DNA from: Arthrobacter sp. Leaf137
Lineage (GTDB): Bacteria; Actinomycetota; Actinomycetes; Actinomycetales; Micrococcaceae
NCBI RefSeq assembly: GCF_001423525.1
Contig: NZ_LMOI01000021.1
Location: 141,240 to 205,239 of the forward strand
Reading direction: 5' to 3'
Length of the DNA stretch: 64,000 nucleotides
The translations under genes were made by a program, and so were the position numbers. This document shows, in pieces, positions 25,345 through 34,662 of the stretch; the stretch's first letter is position 1; every line of letters begins with the position of its first letter. The notes below the pieces were generated by a model. It searched no databases and had not been told where the DNA came from. It saw only the letters and a list, made by a program, of their open reading frames with translations.

Positions 25345-26541
25345 TCAGGCGGCTGTCTCCGCGCGGCTGGCGACGAACGCACCGACGCACGTTTCGACGT
25401 CGTCCGCCGAATGTGCGGCCGAGAGCTGGACCCTGATCCGCGCGGCGCCGCGCGGCACCACGGGGAAGCTGAAGGCGGTGACGAAGACGCCGTGGTGCAG
25501 CATCCGGTCGGCCACCTTGGCGGCCACGACGGCGTCGCCGAACATGACCGGGACAATGGCGTGCTCGCCCGGCAGGAGGTCGAAGCCTTCCTCGGACATC
25601 CGGCGGCGGAAGAGCGCTGCGTTCTCGAAGAGCCGGCTCCGGAGGTCCGCCGAGTTCTCCACCAGGTCCAGTGCCTTGATGGTGGCGGCGACGATGGCCG
25701 GTGCAAGGGAGTTGGAGAACAGGTAGGGGCGGGCCTTCTGCCGGAGCATGGCCACGATTTCGGAACGGCCGGAAACGTAGCCGCCGGACGCGCCGCCCAA
25801 CGCCTTGCCGAACGTACCGGTGTAGATGTCCACCCGGTGGGAGACGCCGGCGTGCTCAGGGGTTCCGGCGCCGGTGCCGCCCATGAAGCCCACGGCATGG
25901 GAATCGTCCACCATCACCAGCGCACCGTACTTTTCGGCGAGGTCGCAGATGGCTTCCAGCGGGGCGAGGAAGCCGTCCATGGAGAACACGCCGTCGGTGA
26001 CGATGATGCGGCGGCGGGCGTCGGAGGCCTCCTGCAGCCGCGCCTCAAGTTCGGCCATGTCCTGGTTGGCGTACCGGTAGCGGCGCGCCTTGCAGAGGCG
26101 GATGCCGTCGATGATGGATGCGTGGTTCAGGGCGTCGGAGATGATGGCGTCCTCGGGGCCGAAGAGCGATTCGAACACCCCGCCATTGGCGTCGAAGCAG
26201 CTGGAGAACAGGATGGTGTCCTCGGTGCCCAGAAACCGCGAGACCCGGGATTCGAGCTCGAGGTGCAGGTCCTGGGTGCCGCAGATGAAGCGCACGCTTG
26301 CCATGCCGAAGCCGCGTTCATCCATGGCCTGCTTGGCGGCGCCGATGATGTCCGGGTGGTCCGCCAGGCCGAGGTAGTTGTTGGCGCAGAAGTTCAGGAC
26401 GTCGGCGCCGGGGGCGCCGATCCTGCCTGCGGTGATGTGGCTGGACTGGGGCGAGCTGATGCTGCGCTCGTTCTTGAAAAGCCCGGCGGTGCGGATGTCT
26501 TCCAGTTCGTCGCGGAGCTGGTCCTTGATGGAGGTGTACAT
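25345..26541 (-). CDS. kbl: Glycine C-acetyltransferase (2-amino-3-ketobutyrate CoA ligase)
   Basis: PLP enzyme of the alpha-oxoamine synthase family. It splits 2-amino-3-ketobutyrate with CoA into glycine and acetyl-CoA, the second step of threonine degradation. The 398-residue length fits. Landmarks: [44 protein letters not shown], and the PLP lysine near residue 245 in [13 protein letters not shown]. It starts 8 bases after the tdh stop, the classical tdh-kbl pair. AAGGAA lies before ATG 26541. Confidence 0.95.
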   Translation of the reverse strand: MYTSIKDQLRDELEDIRTAGLFKNERSISSPQSSHITAGRIGAPGADVLNFCANNYLGLADHPDIIGAAKQAMDERGFGMASVRFICGTQDLHLELESRVSRFLGTEDTILFSSCFDANGGVFESLFGPEDAIISDALNHASIIDGIRLCKARRYRYANQDMAELEARLQEASDARRRIIVTDGVFSMDGFLAPLEAICDLAEKYGALVMVDDSHAVGFMGGTGAGTPEHAGVSHRVDIYTGTFGKALGGASGGYVSGRSEIVAMLRQKARPYLFSNSLAPAIVAATIKALDLVENSADLRSRLFENAALFRRRMSEEGFDLLPGEHAIVPVMFGDAVVAAKVADRMLHHGVFVTAFSFPVVPRGAARIRVQLSAAHSADDVETCVGAFVASRAETAA

Positions 26542-26549
26542 GGGGTTCC

Positions 26550-27596
26550 TTAGAGTCGGGTCCAGTCGAGGACAACTTTGCCGCCGCTGCCGCTGCGGGC
26601 GATCTCGAAGCCCTTCTCCCAGTCTGTGGCAGGGAGGGTGTCCGTGACCACGGCGGAGATGCCGGCGTGCAGGGCGGGGTTGGAGGAGAGCATGGCGCTC
26701 ATGGCATACCAGGTCTCGTACATCTCCCGGCCGTAGATACCCTTGAGCGTGAGCATGTGGGTGACCACCTTGCCCCAGTCGATGGTGATGTCCTGGCTGG
26801 GCAGGCCCAGCATGGCGATCCGGCCGCCGTGGTTCATGTTGTCGATCATTTCGGGCAGGGCCGAAGGGTGGCCGGACATTTCCATGCCGATGTCGAACCC
26901 CTCGCGCATTCCCAGTTGGCGCTGGGCGTCCCGGACGCGGGTGGCGGAGACGTCGATGGTGAGGTCCGCACCCAGCTTGGCGGCAAGTTCCAGGCGGGGC
27001 CCGGAGACGTCGGTGATGGCAATCTTGCGGGCTCCGGCGTGGCGGGCGACGGCGATGGCCATCAGGCCGATGGGCCCGGCACCGGTGATGAGGACGTCCT
27101 CGCCCACCAGCGGAAAGCTCAACGCGGTGTGCACGGCGTTGCCGAAGGGGTCGAAGATGGCGCCAAGTTCCGGGGTGACCGAGGGATCGTGGTGGACCCA
27201 GACGTTGGTTTCGGGAATGACGACGTACTCAGCGAAGGCACCGTCCCGCTGCACGCCGACGCTCACGGTGTGGATGCACATCTGGCGGCGGCCGGCCCGG
27301 CAGTTCCGGCAGATGCCGCAGACGATGTGCCCCTCGCCGGAGACCCTGTCCCCCACCCTGACGTCGCGGACGTCAGCGCCCACCTCCACCACTTCACCGT
27401 AGAACTCGTGCCCGGCGATAAGCGGGGCTTCAATCATGCCCTGTGCCCAGGCGTCCCAGGACTGGATGTGGAGATCGGTCCCGCAGATCCCTGTGGTCAT
27501 CACCCGGATCTTCACATCGGCCGGGCCGGCTTCGGGTTCCGGGCGGTCAACCAGTTCGAAGCCGGCCTGCGGACCCGCCTTGTACAGAGCCTTCAT
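26550..27596 (-). CDS. tdh: L-threonine 3-dehydrogenase
   Basis: Zinc-dependent medium-chain dehydrogenase oxidising L-threonine with NAD+ to 2-amino-3-ketobutyrate. The 348-residue protein shows the catalytic zinc site ([13 protein letters not shown] with Cys, and [12 protein letters not shown] with His and Glu). It also has the structural zinc Cys cluster ([15 protein letters not shown]), the NAD-binding [17 protein letters not shown], and [12 protein letters not shown]. First gene of the tdh-kbl-oxidoreductase-hutI run, divergent from a LysR gene. GAGGAAG precedes ATG 27596. Confidence 0.95.
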   Translation of the reverse strand: MKALYKAGPQAGFELVDRPEPEAGPADVKIRVMTTGICGTDLHIQSWDAWAQGMIEAPLIAGHEFYGEVVEVGADVRDVRVGDRVSGEGHIVCGICRNCRAGRRQMCIHTVSVGVQRDGAFAEYVVIPETNVWVHHDPSVTPELGAIFDPFGNAVHTALSFPLVGEDVLITGAGPIGLMAIAVARHAGARKIAITDVSGPRLELAAKLGADLTIDVSATRVRDAQRQLGMREGFDIGMEMSGHPSALPEMIDNMNHGGRIAMLGLPSQDITIDWGKVVTHMLTLKGIYGREMYETWYAMSAMLSSNPALHAGISAVVTDTLPATDWEKGFEIARSGSGGKVVLDWTRL

Positions 27597-27728
27597 CGGC
27601 TTCCTCGCTTCTTCGTCACGTGCTCGGCAGGATCCTGCCTTTCCCCATTACAGCGCCGCCAAAGCTTTAGCACAATGGGAATCTTCTCAATCGACGATGT
27701 AGCAATAACTAATGCGTAAACTGATCGG

Positions 27729-28640
27729 ATGGAGATCCACCAGCTTGAAATCCTGCGCGAACTCGGAGCCCTCGGCAGCGTCAAGGCAGTGGCCGATACC
27801 CTCATGGTCACCCCCTCCGCTGTTTCCCAGCACTTGGCCCTCCTGCAGCGGTCGGTGGATGTTCCGCTCACGCGCAAGGAGGGGCGGAACCTGGTGCTGA
27901 CGGACGCAGGCCAGGTGCTCGCGGACGCCGGGGCCGCCGTCGTCAGCGCCATGGCGGACGCCCGGGCGGCGATCGGCAGCTACCACGGCTCGAGCGGCGG
28001 CCGCGTCACCGTCAGCGGCTTCCACAGCGCCGGCCAGGCCGTGTTCGCCACTTTGGCCCGGATCCTGGAGGGCCCGGGGCAACCCCGGCTCGAGCTGTCC
28101 GATGAGGACGTGGCGCAGCAGGACTTTCCCGCGCTCACCGCCCGGTATGACCTCGTGCTGGCCCACCGGATGGACCATAGTCCGGGCTGGCCAACGGAAC
28201 GGGTGACGGTGGTGCCGCTGCTGCACGAACCCCTGGACGTGGCCCTGCCCGCCGCGCATCCGCTCGCCGGGAAGGCAGCGGTCACAGCGGACGACGTCGG
28301 AGGCGAGGCCTGGGTGACCAGCCACGCCGGATACTCCCCCGCCGACGTCCTGTCCGCCGTCGCGGCCGTGTCCAGCCGGGAACCGACCATCGTGCACCGC
28401 ATCAACGACTACTCCACCGTCGCCGCACTGGTGGCAGCCGGCGGCGTGATCGGGCTGCTCCCCCGGTACACCGCCGGCCCCGTCCTGCACCCGGACATCG
28501 TGCTGCGGCCGCTGAAGGGAATCAGCACCCGGCGGCGGATAGATCTGCTGGCGCGCCCGGAAAACCTGAAGCGCCGATCGGTGATGACGGTCTGCGAGGC
28601 GCTGCAGGACATCATGGCAGGGCTGGTGAAGCAGGGCTGA
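27729..28640 (+). CDS. LysR-family transcriptional regulator
   Basis: 303-residue regulator with an N-terminal winged helix-turn-helix (MEIHQLEILRELGALGSVKAVADTLMVTPSAVSQHLALLQ). The C-terminal ligand-sensing domain (about 90-300) is periplasmic-binding-protein-like, with VTVSGFHSAGQAVFATLARIL and the VALPAAHPLAGK block. It lies back-to-back with tdh across 132 bases, the usual place for a LysR regulator of that operon, so it probably controls threonine degradation. The effector is unknown. ATG 27729 has no strong ribosome site; a leaderless or short-leader transcript is possible. Confidence 0.88.
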   Translation: MEIHQLEILRELGALGSVKAVADTLMVTPSAVSQHLALLQRSVDVPLTRKEGRNLVLTDAGQVLADAGAAVVSAMADARAAIGSYHGSSGGRVTVSGFHSAGQAVFATLARILEGPGQPRLELSDEDVAQQDFPALTARYDLVLAHRMDHSPGWPTERVTVVPLLHEPLDVALPAAHPLAGKAAVTADDVGGEAWVTSHAGYSPADVLSAVAAVSSREPTIVHRINDYSTVAALVAAGGVIGLLPRYTAGPVLHPDIVLRPLKGISTRRRIDLLARPENLKRRSVMTVCEALQDIMAGLVKQG

Positions 28641-28658
28641 CAGCTGCAGGGGCGCGGA

Positions 28659-29252
28659 TCAGGCGCCGGAGCCTGATGGGTTTGCCTGGCCCTGCCCGTG
28701 CGCCTTGCCGTTTCCATTTCCGTTCCCATTCCCACCGTGCCCGTGCCCGTGGCCGTGGCCGCGGCCCAGGCCCGGACCCGGGTGGTCTCCGCCGCCCCCG
28801 GTGATCCGCTGGGCGGTTGCGGTGTCGCCGTCCCGGACGCCCGCAACCCGGACCACGTCACCGGTGGCGATGTCCGCGATGGTGCCGTTCCTGGTGACCC
28901 GGGTGTCCGCGTTGACCGTGTAGGCCTGGGTGAAGCCGTCCCCGCTCCTGACGGTGATCGACGTGCTGCTGACGGCCTCCACCGTGCCGCGCTGCCCAAG
29001 CACTGTCTGGAAGGTCCCGTCCGCCTTTTTTACGACGCTCTCGCCGTGCTGGAACTGGGGGCGCTGGGACGCGTCCGGAGTGGCTCCGCGGCCTTCGTGG
29101 CCCGGCGTTGACGGTGAGGCGGACGGGGAAGGAGACGGCGTGGCTGAGGGCGGCCCTGCGGACCAGGCCAGGGCTGCGCCTGCCCCGCTCAGCGCCAGCG
29201 CAACGGTACCCGCCAGGAGTGCCTTCCGTGTCCTCAGGGTCTTCGGTCCCAT
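28659..29252 (-). CDS. DUF5666-type secreted/membrane-anchored protein with Gly-His tail
   Basis: 197-residue exported protein. The N-terminus (TLRTRKALLAGTVALALSGAGAALAW) is a signal peptide or anchor, followed by a Ser/Pro linker. A small beta-barrel-like domain (GTVEAVSSTSITVRSGDGFTQAYTVNADTRVTRNGTIADIATGDVVRVAGVRDGD, about 105-160) matches the DUF5666 pattern. The C-terminus is extreme low complexity (GHGHGHGHGG then GNGNGNGNGK). I use ATG 29252; GTG 29270 is possible. Function unknown; the His-Gly tail may bind metal. It converges with the LysR gene, with an 18-base gap. Confidence 0.78.
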   Translation of the reverse strand: MGPKTLRTRKALLAGTVALALSGAGAALAWSAGPPSATPSPSPSASPSTPGHEGRGATPDASQRPQFQHGESVVKKADGTFQTVLGQRGTVEAVSSTSITVRSGDGFTQAYTVNADTRVTRNGTIADIATGDVVRVAGVRDGDTATAQRITGGGGDHPGPGLGRGHGHGHGHGGNGNGNGNGKAHGQGQANPSGSGA

Positions 29253-29370
29253 GTCCGCCACTTCCTTCACCCGGTCTGCCGCCCGGCAGGCCCCGACGGC
29301 TCCAGTGTAGGACCGTGGGGCGACAGTGGATACGGGTATTTTCCGGCGGCCCCCGAGTGGGTCCTTAAAG

Positions 29371-29436
29371 CCCAACTGGGTCGCAGTAGATGTCGTTCTG
29401 ACGGTTCAAAACGACATTAACTGCGACCCAGTTGGG
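29371..29436. repeat. Dispersed palindromic repeat, copy B
   Basis: Arms 29371-29397 and 29410-29436 match at 25 of 27 positions around a 12-base spacer. The core GGTCGCAG-N3-ATGTCGTT is shared with the repeat at 10965-11020. It lies downstream of gatB (stop at 29447) and upstream of the DUF5666 gene, so it may also act as a gatB terminator. Confidence 0.82.
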
Positions 29437-29446
29437 GGGGTGGAAG

Positions 29447-30958
29447 CTACTGCGCGGTGACGCCCAGTTTCTCCAGGATGAGCTCCCGGACACGGCCGGC
29501 GTCGGCCTGGCCGCGGGTGGCCTTCATGACGCCGCCAACGATCGCGCCGATGGCCTGTACCTTGCCGCCGCGGATCTTGTCCGCGACGTCGGGCTGCGCG
29601 GCGAGTGCAGCGTCGATGGCTTCCAGGAGGGGCCCGTCGTCGGACACGACGGCGAGGCCGCGCTTCTCGACGATCTCCGCCGGGGTGCCTTCACCGGCGA
29701 GGACGCCGTCCAGCACCTGGGCTGCCATCTTGTTGTTGATCTTGCCGGCTTCCACCATCTGCGCGAGTTCCACGATGGTGGCGGGCTGGACGCCGAGCTG
29801 GCCGGGGTCGACGTCGGCTGCCTTGGCGCGGCCCACGATCTCACCCATCCACCATTTGCGGGCCACAGAGGCGCTGGCACCGGCGGCGATGGTCTCCTCG
29901 ATCTCGTCCAGGACCCCGGCGTTCACCACGTCGCGGAATTCGAGGTCCGAGTAGCCCCAGTCGGCCTTCAGTCGCTTGCGGCGCTCGGCCGGCGGCTCGG
30001 GCAGGGTGGCGCGCAGCTCCTCCACCCATTCGCGGGAGGCCACCATGGGAACCAGGTCCGGCTCGGGGAAGTAGCGGTAGTCGTCAGCGTCGGACTTGGC
30101 ACGGCCGGAGGTGGTGGTGCGCGTGTCCTCGTGCCAGTGGCGGGTCTCCTGGATGACCGGTTCGCCCGAGTCCAGGACGGCTGCGTGGCGCTGGATCTCG
30201 TAGCGGACGGCGTGTTCGACGGCGCGCAGCGAGTTCACGTTCTTGGTTTCGGAGCGGATGCCGAACCGTTCGCGGCCGTGCGGGCGGAGCGAGACGTTGG
30301 CGTCGCAGCGGACGTTGCCGCGTTCCATCTTGGCGTCGGAGACCCCGAGGTTCTTGACGATCTCGCGGACGGCCGCCACATAGGCCTTGGCCAGTTCCGG
30401 CGCACGGGATCCGGCGCCCTCGATCGGCTTGGTGACGATTTCCACCAGCGGAACACCGGCACGGTTGTAGTCCACCAGGGAGAAGTCGGCGCCCTGGATC
30501 CTGCCGGTGGCGCCGCCCATGTGGGTCAGCTTGCCGGCGTCCTCTTCCATGTGGGCGCGTTCGATTTCCACGCGGAACACGGTGCCGTCCTCGAGTTCGA
30601 CGTCAAGGTACCCGTCGTAGGCGATGGGCTCGTCGTACTGCGAGGTCTGGAAGTTCTTGGGGGTGTCCGGGTAGAAGTACTGCTTCCTGGCGAAGCGGCA
30701 GGTCTCGGCGATCTTGCAGTTCAGCGCCAGGCCGATCTTGATCGACGATTCGATGGCCGTCTTGTTGACCACCGGCAGGACGCCGGGCATGCCCAGGTCC
30801 ACCTCGTTGACGTTGGTGTTGGGCTCATCGCCGAAGACATTGGGCGCGGAGGAGAACATTTTGGTCTTGGTGTTGAGTTCAACGTGGACCTCAAACCCCA
30901 GGACGGGATCGTACTTCTCCATGGCTTCTTCGAAGCTCAGGATGGTGTCGGTGCTCAT
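29447..30958 (-). CDS. gatB: Asp-tRNA(Asn)/Glu-tRNA(Gln) amidotransferase subunit B
   Basis: Subunit that binds the misacylated tRNA and phosphorylates the acyl group, in the GatCAB complex that makes Asn-tRNA(Asn) and/or Gln-tRNA(Gln). The 503-residue length is normal. The N-terminal GatB signature (YDPVLGFEVHVELNTKTKMFSSAPN) is clear, followed by LGMPGVLPVVN, FARKQYFYPDTPKNFQ and the central RCDANVSLRP. The C-terminal YqeY-like tail (about 355-500) is present. The start codon overlaps the gatA stop by one base (TAATG). Last gene of gatC-gatA-gatB. Confidence 0.97.
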   Translation of the reverse strand: MSTDTILSFEEAMEKYDPVLGFEVHVELNTKTKMFSSAPNVFGDEPNTNVNEVDLGMPGVLPVVNKTAIESSIKIGLALNCKIAETCRFARKQYFYPDTPKNFQTSQYDEPIAYDGYLDVELEDGTVFRVEIERAHMEEDAGKLTHMGGATGRIQGADFSLVDYNRAGVPLVEIVTKPIEGAGSRAPELAKAYVAAVREIVKNLGVSDAKMERGNVRCDANVSLRPHGRERFGIRSETKNVNSLRAVEHAVRYEIQRHAAVLDSGEPVIQETRHWHEDTRTTTSGRAKSDADDYRYFPEPDLVPMVASREWVEELRATLPEPPAERRKRLKADWGYSDLEFRDVVNAGVLDEIEETIAAGASASVARKWWMGEIVGRAKAADVDPGQLGVQPATIVELAQMVEAGKINNKMAAQVLDGVLAGEGTPAEIVEKRGLAVVSDDGPLLEAIDAALAAQPDVADKIRGGKVQAIGAIVGGVMKATRGQADAGRVRELILEKLGVTAQ

Positions 30959-32532
30959 TATTTAGCCTCCTGGGTTTCGAGGGTGCCGGACGTGGCGAGT
31001 TCGGGGGCCTGCGCGAGCAGCGGTCCGCCCCACTTTTCCTCTAGCAGAGCTTCCAGCACGGCGCCCACGCGGTAAAGCCGGGCGTCTTCCCGTGCGGGGG
31101 CGAGCAACTGGATACCGACGGGCAGCCCGTCCTCGTCCGCGAGGCCGCCCGGGAGGGACAGGCCGGGGACGCCGGCGAGGTTGGCCGGGATGGTGGCGAC
31201 GTCGTTGAGGTACATGGCCAGCGGATCGTCCAGCTTTTCACCGAGCCGGAAGGCGGTGGTGGGTGCCGTGGGCGAGATGAGGACATCGGCCTTGGCGAAG
31301 GCGGCGTCGAAGTCGCGCTGCACGAGGGTGCGGACTTTCTGCGCGGAGCCGTAGTACGCGTCGTAGTAGCCCGCAGACAGGGCGTAGGTGCCCAGTATGA
31401 TGCGGCGCTTCACTTCGTCGCCGAAGCCTGCGGCGCGGGTGGCACCCATGACGCGTTCGATCGTCATGGGCCCCTCTTCGGGGAGCACGCGCAGGCCGTA
31501 GCGGACGCCGTCGAACTTGGCCAGGTTGGAGGAGGCCTCGGACGGCATGATCAGGTAGTAGGCACCGAGCGCGTACTGGAAGTTGGGGCAGGAGACCTCG
31601 ACGATTTCCGCGCCGGCTTCCTTGAGCAGCTCCAGGGATTCGTTGAAGCGGTTTTCGACGCCGGCCTGGTAGCCCTCGCCGTGCAGCTCCTTGATGATGC
31701 CGATCCGCAGGCCTTCGACGTTGCCGGTCTTGGCGGCGGCGACGAGATCGGCCAGCGGCTCGGGCAGCGAGGTGGAGTCGCGGGGATCATGGCCGCCGAT
31801 GACCTGGTGCAGGAGTGCGGAGTCCAGCACGGTCCGGGTGACCGGCCCGATCTGGTCCAGCGAGGAGGCCATGGCGATGGCGCCGTAGCGGGAGACGCTG
31901 CCGTAGGTGGGCTTGACGCCCACGGTGCCGGTGACGGCGCCGGGCTGGCGGATGGACCCGCCGGTGTCGGTGCCCAGGGCCAGCGGGGCTTCGAAGGCGG
32001 CGACGGCGGCCGCGGAACCGCCGCCGGAGCCGCCGGGGATCCGGTCCAGGTCCCAGGGGTTGCGGGTGGGTCCGTAGGCCGAGTGCTCGGTGGAGGACCC
32101 CATGGCGAACTCGTCAAGGTTGGTCTTGCCCAGGATGGGCATCTTCGCGGCACGCAGCCGTTCCACGACGGTGGCGTCGTAGGGGCTGTGCCAGCCCTCA
32201 AGGATTTTCGAGCCGGCCGTGGTGGGCTGGCCGACCGTGACGATCAGGTCCTTGACGGCAATGGGGACGCCGGCCAGGTAGTGCAGCGCCTCGGCTTCCG
32301 CACCGCCGGCGGCGCGGATGGCGTCAACTTCGGCGGCGACGGCGAGCGCTTCCTCCGCGTTGACGTGCAGGAAGGCGTTGACGCCGCGTTCCCCGCCGTC
32401 CACTGTGGCGATCCGGTCCAGGTGGGCCTGGGTGGCTTCGACGGCGGTGACCTCACCGGCGCGGAGCTTCTCGGCGAGAGCTGCTGCGGACAGGCGGATC
32501 AGGCCCGCGGCAGTGGTGTTCTGTTCAGTCAT
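30958..32532 (-). CDS. gatA: Asp-tRNA(Asn)/Glu-tRNA(Gln) amidotransferase subunit A
   Basis: Glutaminase subunit of GatCAB, releasing ammonia from glutamine for transfer to misacylated tRNA. 524 residues. The amidase signature with the Ser-cisSer-Lys triad is visible: [19 protein letters not shown] (Lys), then [32 protein letters not shown] containing both Ser. The gene starts 3 bases after gatC and overlaps gatB by one base, so the three are one operon. Actinobacteria lacking glutaminyl-tRNA synthetase need this complex. Confidence 0.97.
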   Translation of the reverse strand: MTEQNTTAAGLIRLSAAALAEKLRAGEVTAVEATQAHLDRIATVDGGERGVNAFLHVNAEEALAVAAEVDAIRAAGGAEAEALHYLAGVPIAVKDLIVTVGQPTTAGSKILEGWHSPYDATVVERLRAAKMPILGKTNLDEFAMGSSTEHSAYGPTRNPWDLDRIPGGSGGGSAAAVAAFEAPLALGTDTGGSIRQPGAVTGTVGVKPTYGSVSRYGAIAMASSLDQIGPVTRTVLDSALLHQVIGGHDPRDSTSLPEPLADLVAAAKTGNVEGLRIGIIKELHGEGYQAGVENRFNESLELLKEAGAEIVEVSCPNFQYALGAYYLIMPSEASSNLAKFDGVRYGLRVLPEEGPMTIERVMGATRAAGFGDEVKRRIILGTYALSAGYYDAYYGSAQKVRTLVQRDFDAAFAKADVLISPTAPTTAFRLGEKLDDPLAMYLNDVATIPANLAGVPGLSLPGGLADEDGLPVGIQLLAPAREDARLYRVGAVLEALLEEKWGGPLLAQAPELATSGTLETQEAK

Positions 32533-32535
32533 GGT

Positions 32536-32832
32536 TTATGCCTCATCCAGGATTGCCGGGACCTTGAATCGGTTGTCGTCCGAGTCCGGAGCCCCGGACA
32601 GTGCCTGCTTGGCGCTGAACGTGTGCCCCACTACGTCCTCGCGGAAGACGTTGGTCAGTGGAATGGGGTGCGAGGTGGCCGGGACGTCGTCTCCGGCGGC
32701 TTCACTGACGGACTTGACCGAATCAACGATGACGGCGAGTTCTCCGGCCATCCTGTCCAGCTCTTGGGCACTCATCTCGATGTGAGCGAGCCGCGCGAGG
32801 TGCGCAACATCGTCACGGTTGATCGCAGCCAT
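32536..32832 (-). CDS. gatC: Asp-tRNA(Asn)/Glu-tRNA(Gln) amidotransferase subunit C
   Basis: 98-residue small subunit that wraps around and stabilises GatA in the GatCAB complex. It begins MAAINRDDVAHLARLAHIEMSAQELDRMAGEL, the standard GatC N-terminus, and ends with the disordered FKVPAILDEA. I choose ATG 32832, which has GGGGAGATCC directly upstream. The open frame continues another 48 codons but that part does not look like GatC and overlaps the citrate transporter's terminator. First gene of the gatCAB operon. Confidence 0.96.
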   Translation of the reverse strand: MAAINRDDVAHLARLAHIEMSAQELDRMAGELAVIVDSVKSVSEAAGDDVPATSHPIPLTNVFREDVVGHTFSAKQALSGAPDSDDNRFKVPAILDEA

Positions 32833-32887
32833 GGATCTCCCCTGCAAAGTTCGGATTGGTTTCCGATCCATTCTAGTGGGGAAACGC

Positions 32888-32931
32888 AGATGCCCGTCTG
32901 ACGGCCCCCAGCGGGCGTCAGACGGGCACCG
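32888..32931 (-). terminator. Hairpin terminator downstream of citrate transporter
   Basis: Inverted repeat GCCCGTCTGACG ... CGTCAGACGGGC with a 13-base GC-rich loop, about 50 bases past the stop of the CitMHS gene and just before gatC. Likely ends the transporter transcript. No clear T-run. Confidence 0.65.
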
Positions 32932-32980
32932 TTCGCTGCCGTTGGCCGGCCCCGGAGGGCCAGCCGCAGGCAGCAACAGA

Positions 32981-34444
32981 CTAACCGATCCCGATGGCTC
33001 CGGTCAGCATGCCGATTCCCAGCATGACCAGGGACACCACGGCGGCGCGCCATAGGACCTTCTTGTGGTGGTCACCGAGGTCCACCTTGGCGAGGGACAC
33101 CAGCAGCAGGATGGCCGGGACCAGCGGGCTCTGCATGTGGAACGGCTGGCCGGTGATGGAGGCCCGGGCCATCTCGGCGGCGCCGATGCCGTAGTGCGCG
33201 GCTGTCTCGCTCAGGACCGGCAGGACGCCGAAGTAGAAGGCGTCGTTGCTCATGAAGAACGTCATGGGGATGCTGAGCAGGCCGGTGATGACTGCCATGA
33301 GCGGGCCCATGCTGGACGGGATGATCTGGACGAGCCAGGCGGACATGGCTTCCACCATGCCGGTGCCGGTCAGCACGCCGGTGAGGACGGACGCTGCCAT
33401 GACCATGCTGACCACGGCCACGATCGAGGAGGAGTGTGCCACGAGCTGGGCGCCCTGGTCCTTGACTTTCGGGAAGTTGACCAGCAGGGCAATGGCGGAG
33501 CCCACCATGAAGACGTAGGGCAGCGGCACGAGGTCGGCGATCAGCATGGCCATGACGGCCACGGTCAGGCCCAGGTTGAACCAGAACAGCTTGGGGCGCA
33601 GCGTGCTGCGGTTGGGGTCCAGTGCGGTGTCCGCCATGGCGGCGTCGTGGTCGTCCACGGGCGTCTCGGTGCGTTCGAGCACGGCCACGGAACCGCCTGC
33701 GGGGGCTGCTCCGCCGGGGGTGTTGCCGTTGTGCCCACGGCCTGCGCCGGAACCGGCGGCCGGGCCGGCGGGAGCACCGCCGTCGAACTCTGCTGCGGTA
33801 TCGGGCACGCCCCAGATTTCGGGTTGGGTGCTGCGGAGGCGGTTGCGCTCCTGCAGGCCAAGGATCCAGGCGAAGACGAGGACCACAACGATGCCGCCGA
33901 TCAGCGACGGAATCATGGGCACGAAGACATCGTTGACGTCGATCTTCAGTGCGGTGGCGGCGCGGGCCGTGGGACCGCCCCAGGGGACGATGTTCATGGT
34001 GCCGTTGGCGAGGCCGGCGACGCAGGTGAGGACCACGGGGCTCATCTTCAGGCGCAGGTAGATCGGCAGCATGGCCGCGGTAGTGAGGATGAAGGTGGTG
34101 GAACCGTCACCGTCCAGGGAGACAGCGGCAGCGAGCAGGGCGGTGCCCAGGACCACCTTGGCGGGGTCGTTGCCCAGTTTGCGGAGGATGAACTTCACCA
34201 GCGGGTCGAACAGTCCGACGTCGATCATCAGGCCGAAGTAGATGATGGCGAACATCAGCAGGGCTGCGGTGGACGTCATGGACTTCATCGAGTCCAGGAC
34301 CATGTCTCCGATGCCCAGGCCGGCACCTGCGAAAAGGCCAAAAACGGTGGGGACGATGATCAGCGCCAGCACTGGCGTCAACTTCTTCGTCATGATCAGC
34401 ACCATGAACACCGCGATCATGGCGAATCCAAGTATTACCAGCAC
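32981..34444 (-). CDS. CitMHS-family citrate/divalent-metal:proton symporter
   Basis: Imports citrate complexed with Mg2+ or another divalent metal, driven by protons. 487 residues with about 12 hydrophobic helices, split by a long Gly/Ala-rich cytoplasmic loop (about 215-275). Family blocks are visible: FGLMIDVGLFDPLVKFILRKLGNDP, LDGDGSTTFILTTAAMLPIYLRL, and NGTMNIVPWGGPTARAA. Start is GTG 34444 with AAGGAG upstream. It is divergent from a CitA/CitB-like two-component pair, which strongly supports citrate or another di/tricarboxylate as substrate. The preferred metal is not visible. Confidence 0.93.
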   Translation of the reverse strand: MLVILGFAMIAVFMVLIMTKKLTPVLALIIVPTVFGLFAGAGLGIGDMVLDSMKSMTSTAALLMFAIIYFGLMIDVGLFDPLVKFILRKLGNDPAKVVLGTALLAAAVSLDGDGSTTFILTTAAMLPIYLRLKMSPVVLTCVAGLANGTMNIVPWGGPTARAATALKIDVNDVFVPMIPSLIGGIVVVLVFAWILGLQERNRLRSTQPEIWGVPDTAAEFDGGAPAGPAAGSGAGRGHNGNTPGGAAPAGGSVAVLERTETPVDDHDAAMADTALDPNRSTLRPKLFWFNLGLTVAVMAMLIADLVPLPYVFMVGSAIALLVNFPKVKDQGAQLVAHSSSIVAVVSMVMAASVLTGVLTGTGMVEAMSAWLVQIIPSSMGPLMAVITGLLSIPMTFFMSNDAFYFGVLPVLSETAAHYGIGAAEMARASITGQPFHMQSPLVPAILLLVSLAKVDLGDHHKKVLWRAAVVSLVMLGIGMLTGAIGIG

Positions 34445-34662
34445 AGCCGGCTCCTTCTTGTGAACGGCACCACAGCGTTGTGATGCGTGCTACAGACTGT
34501 AGGGTGGCGGACGTCACGGCCGTGCCTTTGGCTCAATTGATTGGCATACTGCTTATTGGGAGCATTTTGCTCATTGTGCTCACGCGGTATCCGCACTAAC
34601 GACGCCGCGCAGATGACGCCGTACCCAGGAAGCCGTCCGGCCCATGCCAGTCAAGGAGGATC
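34445..34662. promoter_or_regulatory. Shared control region between citrate transporter and sensor kinase
   Basis: 218-base divergent intergenic region with an AT-rich centre. It contains the inverted repeat GAGCA-TTT-TGCTC (34560-34572) next to further GCTC/GCTCA words (GTGCTCAC). These repeats are the best candidates for the response-regulator binding site. Both promoters should lie here; no clear -35/-10 pair could be fixed. Confidence 0.4.

Noticed and set aside
24529..26553. Long plus-strand open frame opposite the FAD oxidoreductase and kbl
   Set aside because: Mirror of two well-supported genes. Low-complexity Gly/Val/His-rich translation, no ribosome site or domain.
28690..28790. CRISPR-like or minisatellite repeat
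   Set aside because: The short repeats are coding and make the Gly-His/Gly-Asn tail of the DUF5666 protein. There are no spacers or cas genes.
32833..32976. Extended N-terminus of GatC
   Set aside because: The additional 48 codons do not resemble GatC, overlap a terminator hairpin, and the ATG at 32832 has a good ribosome site.
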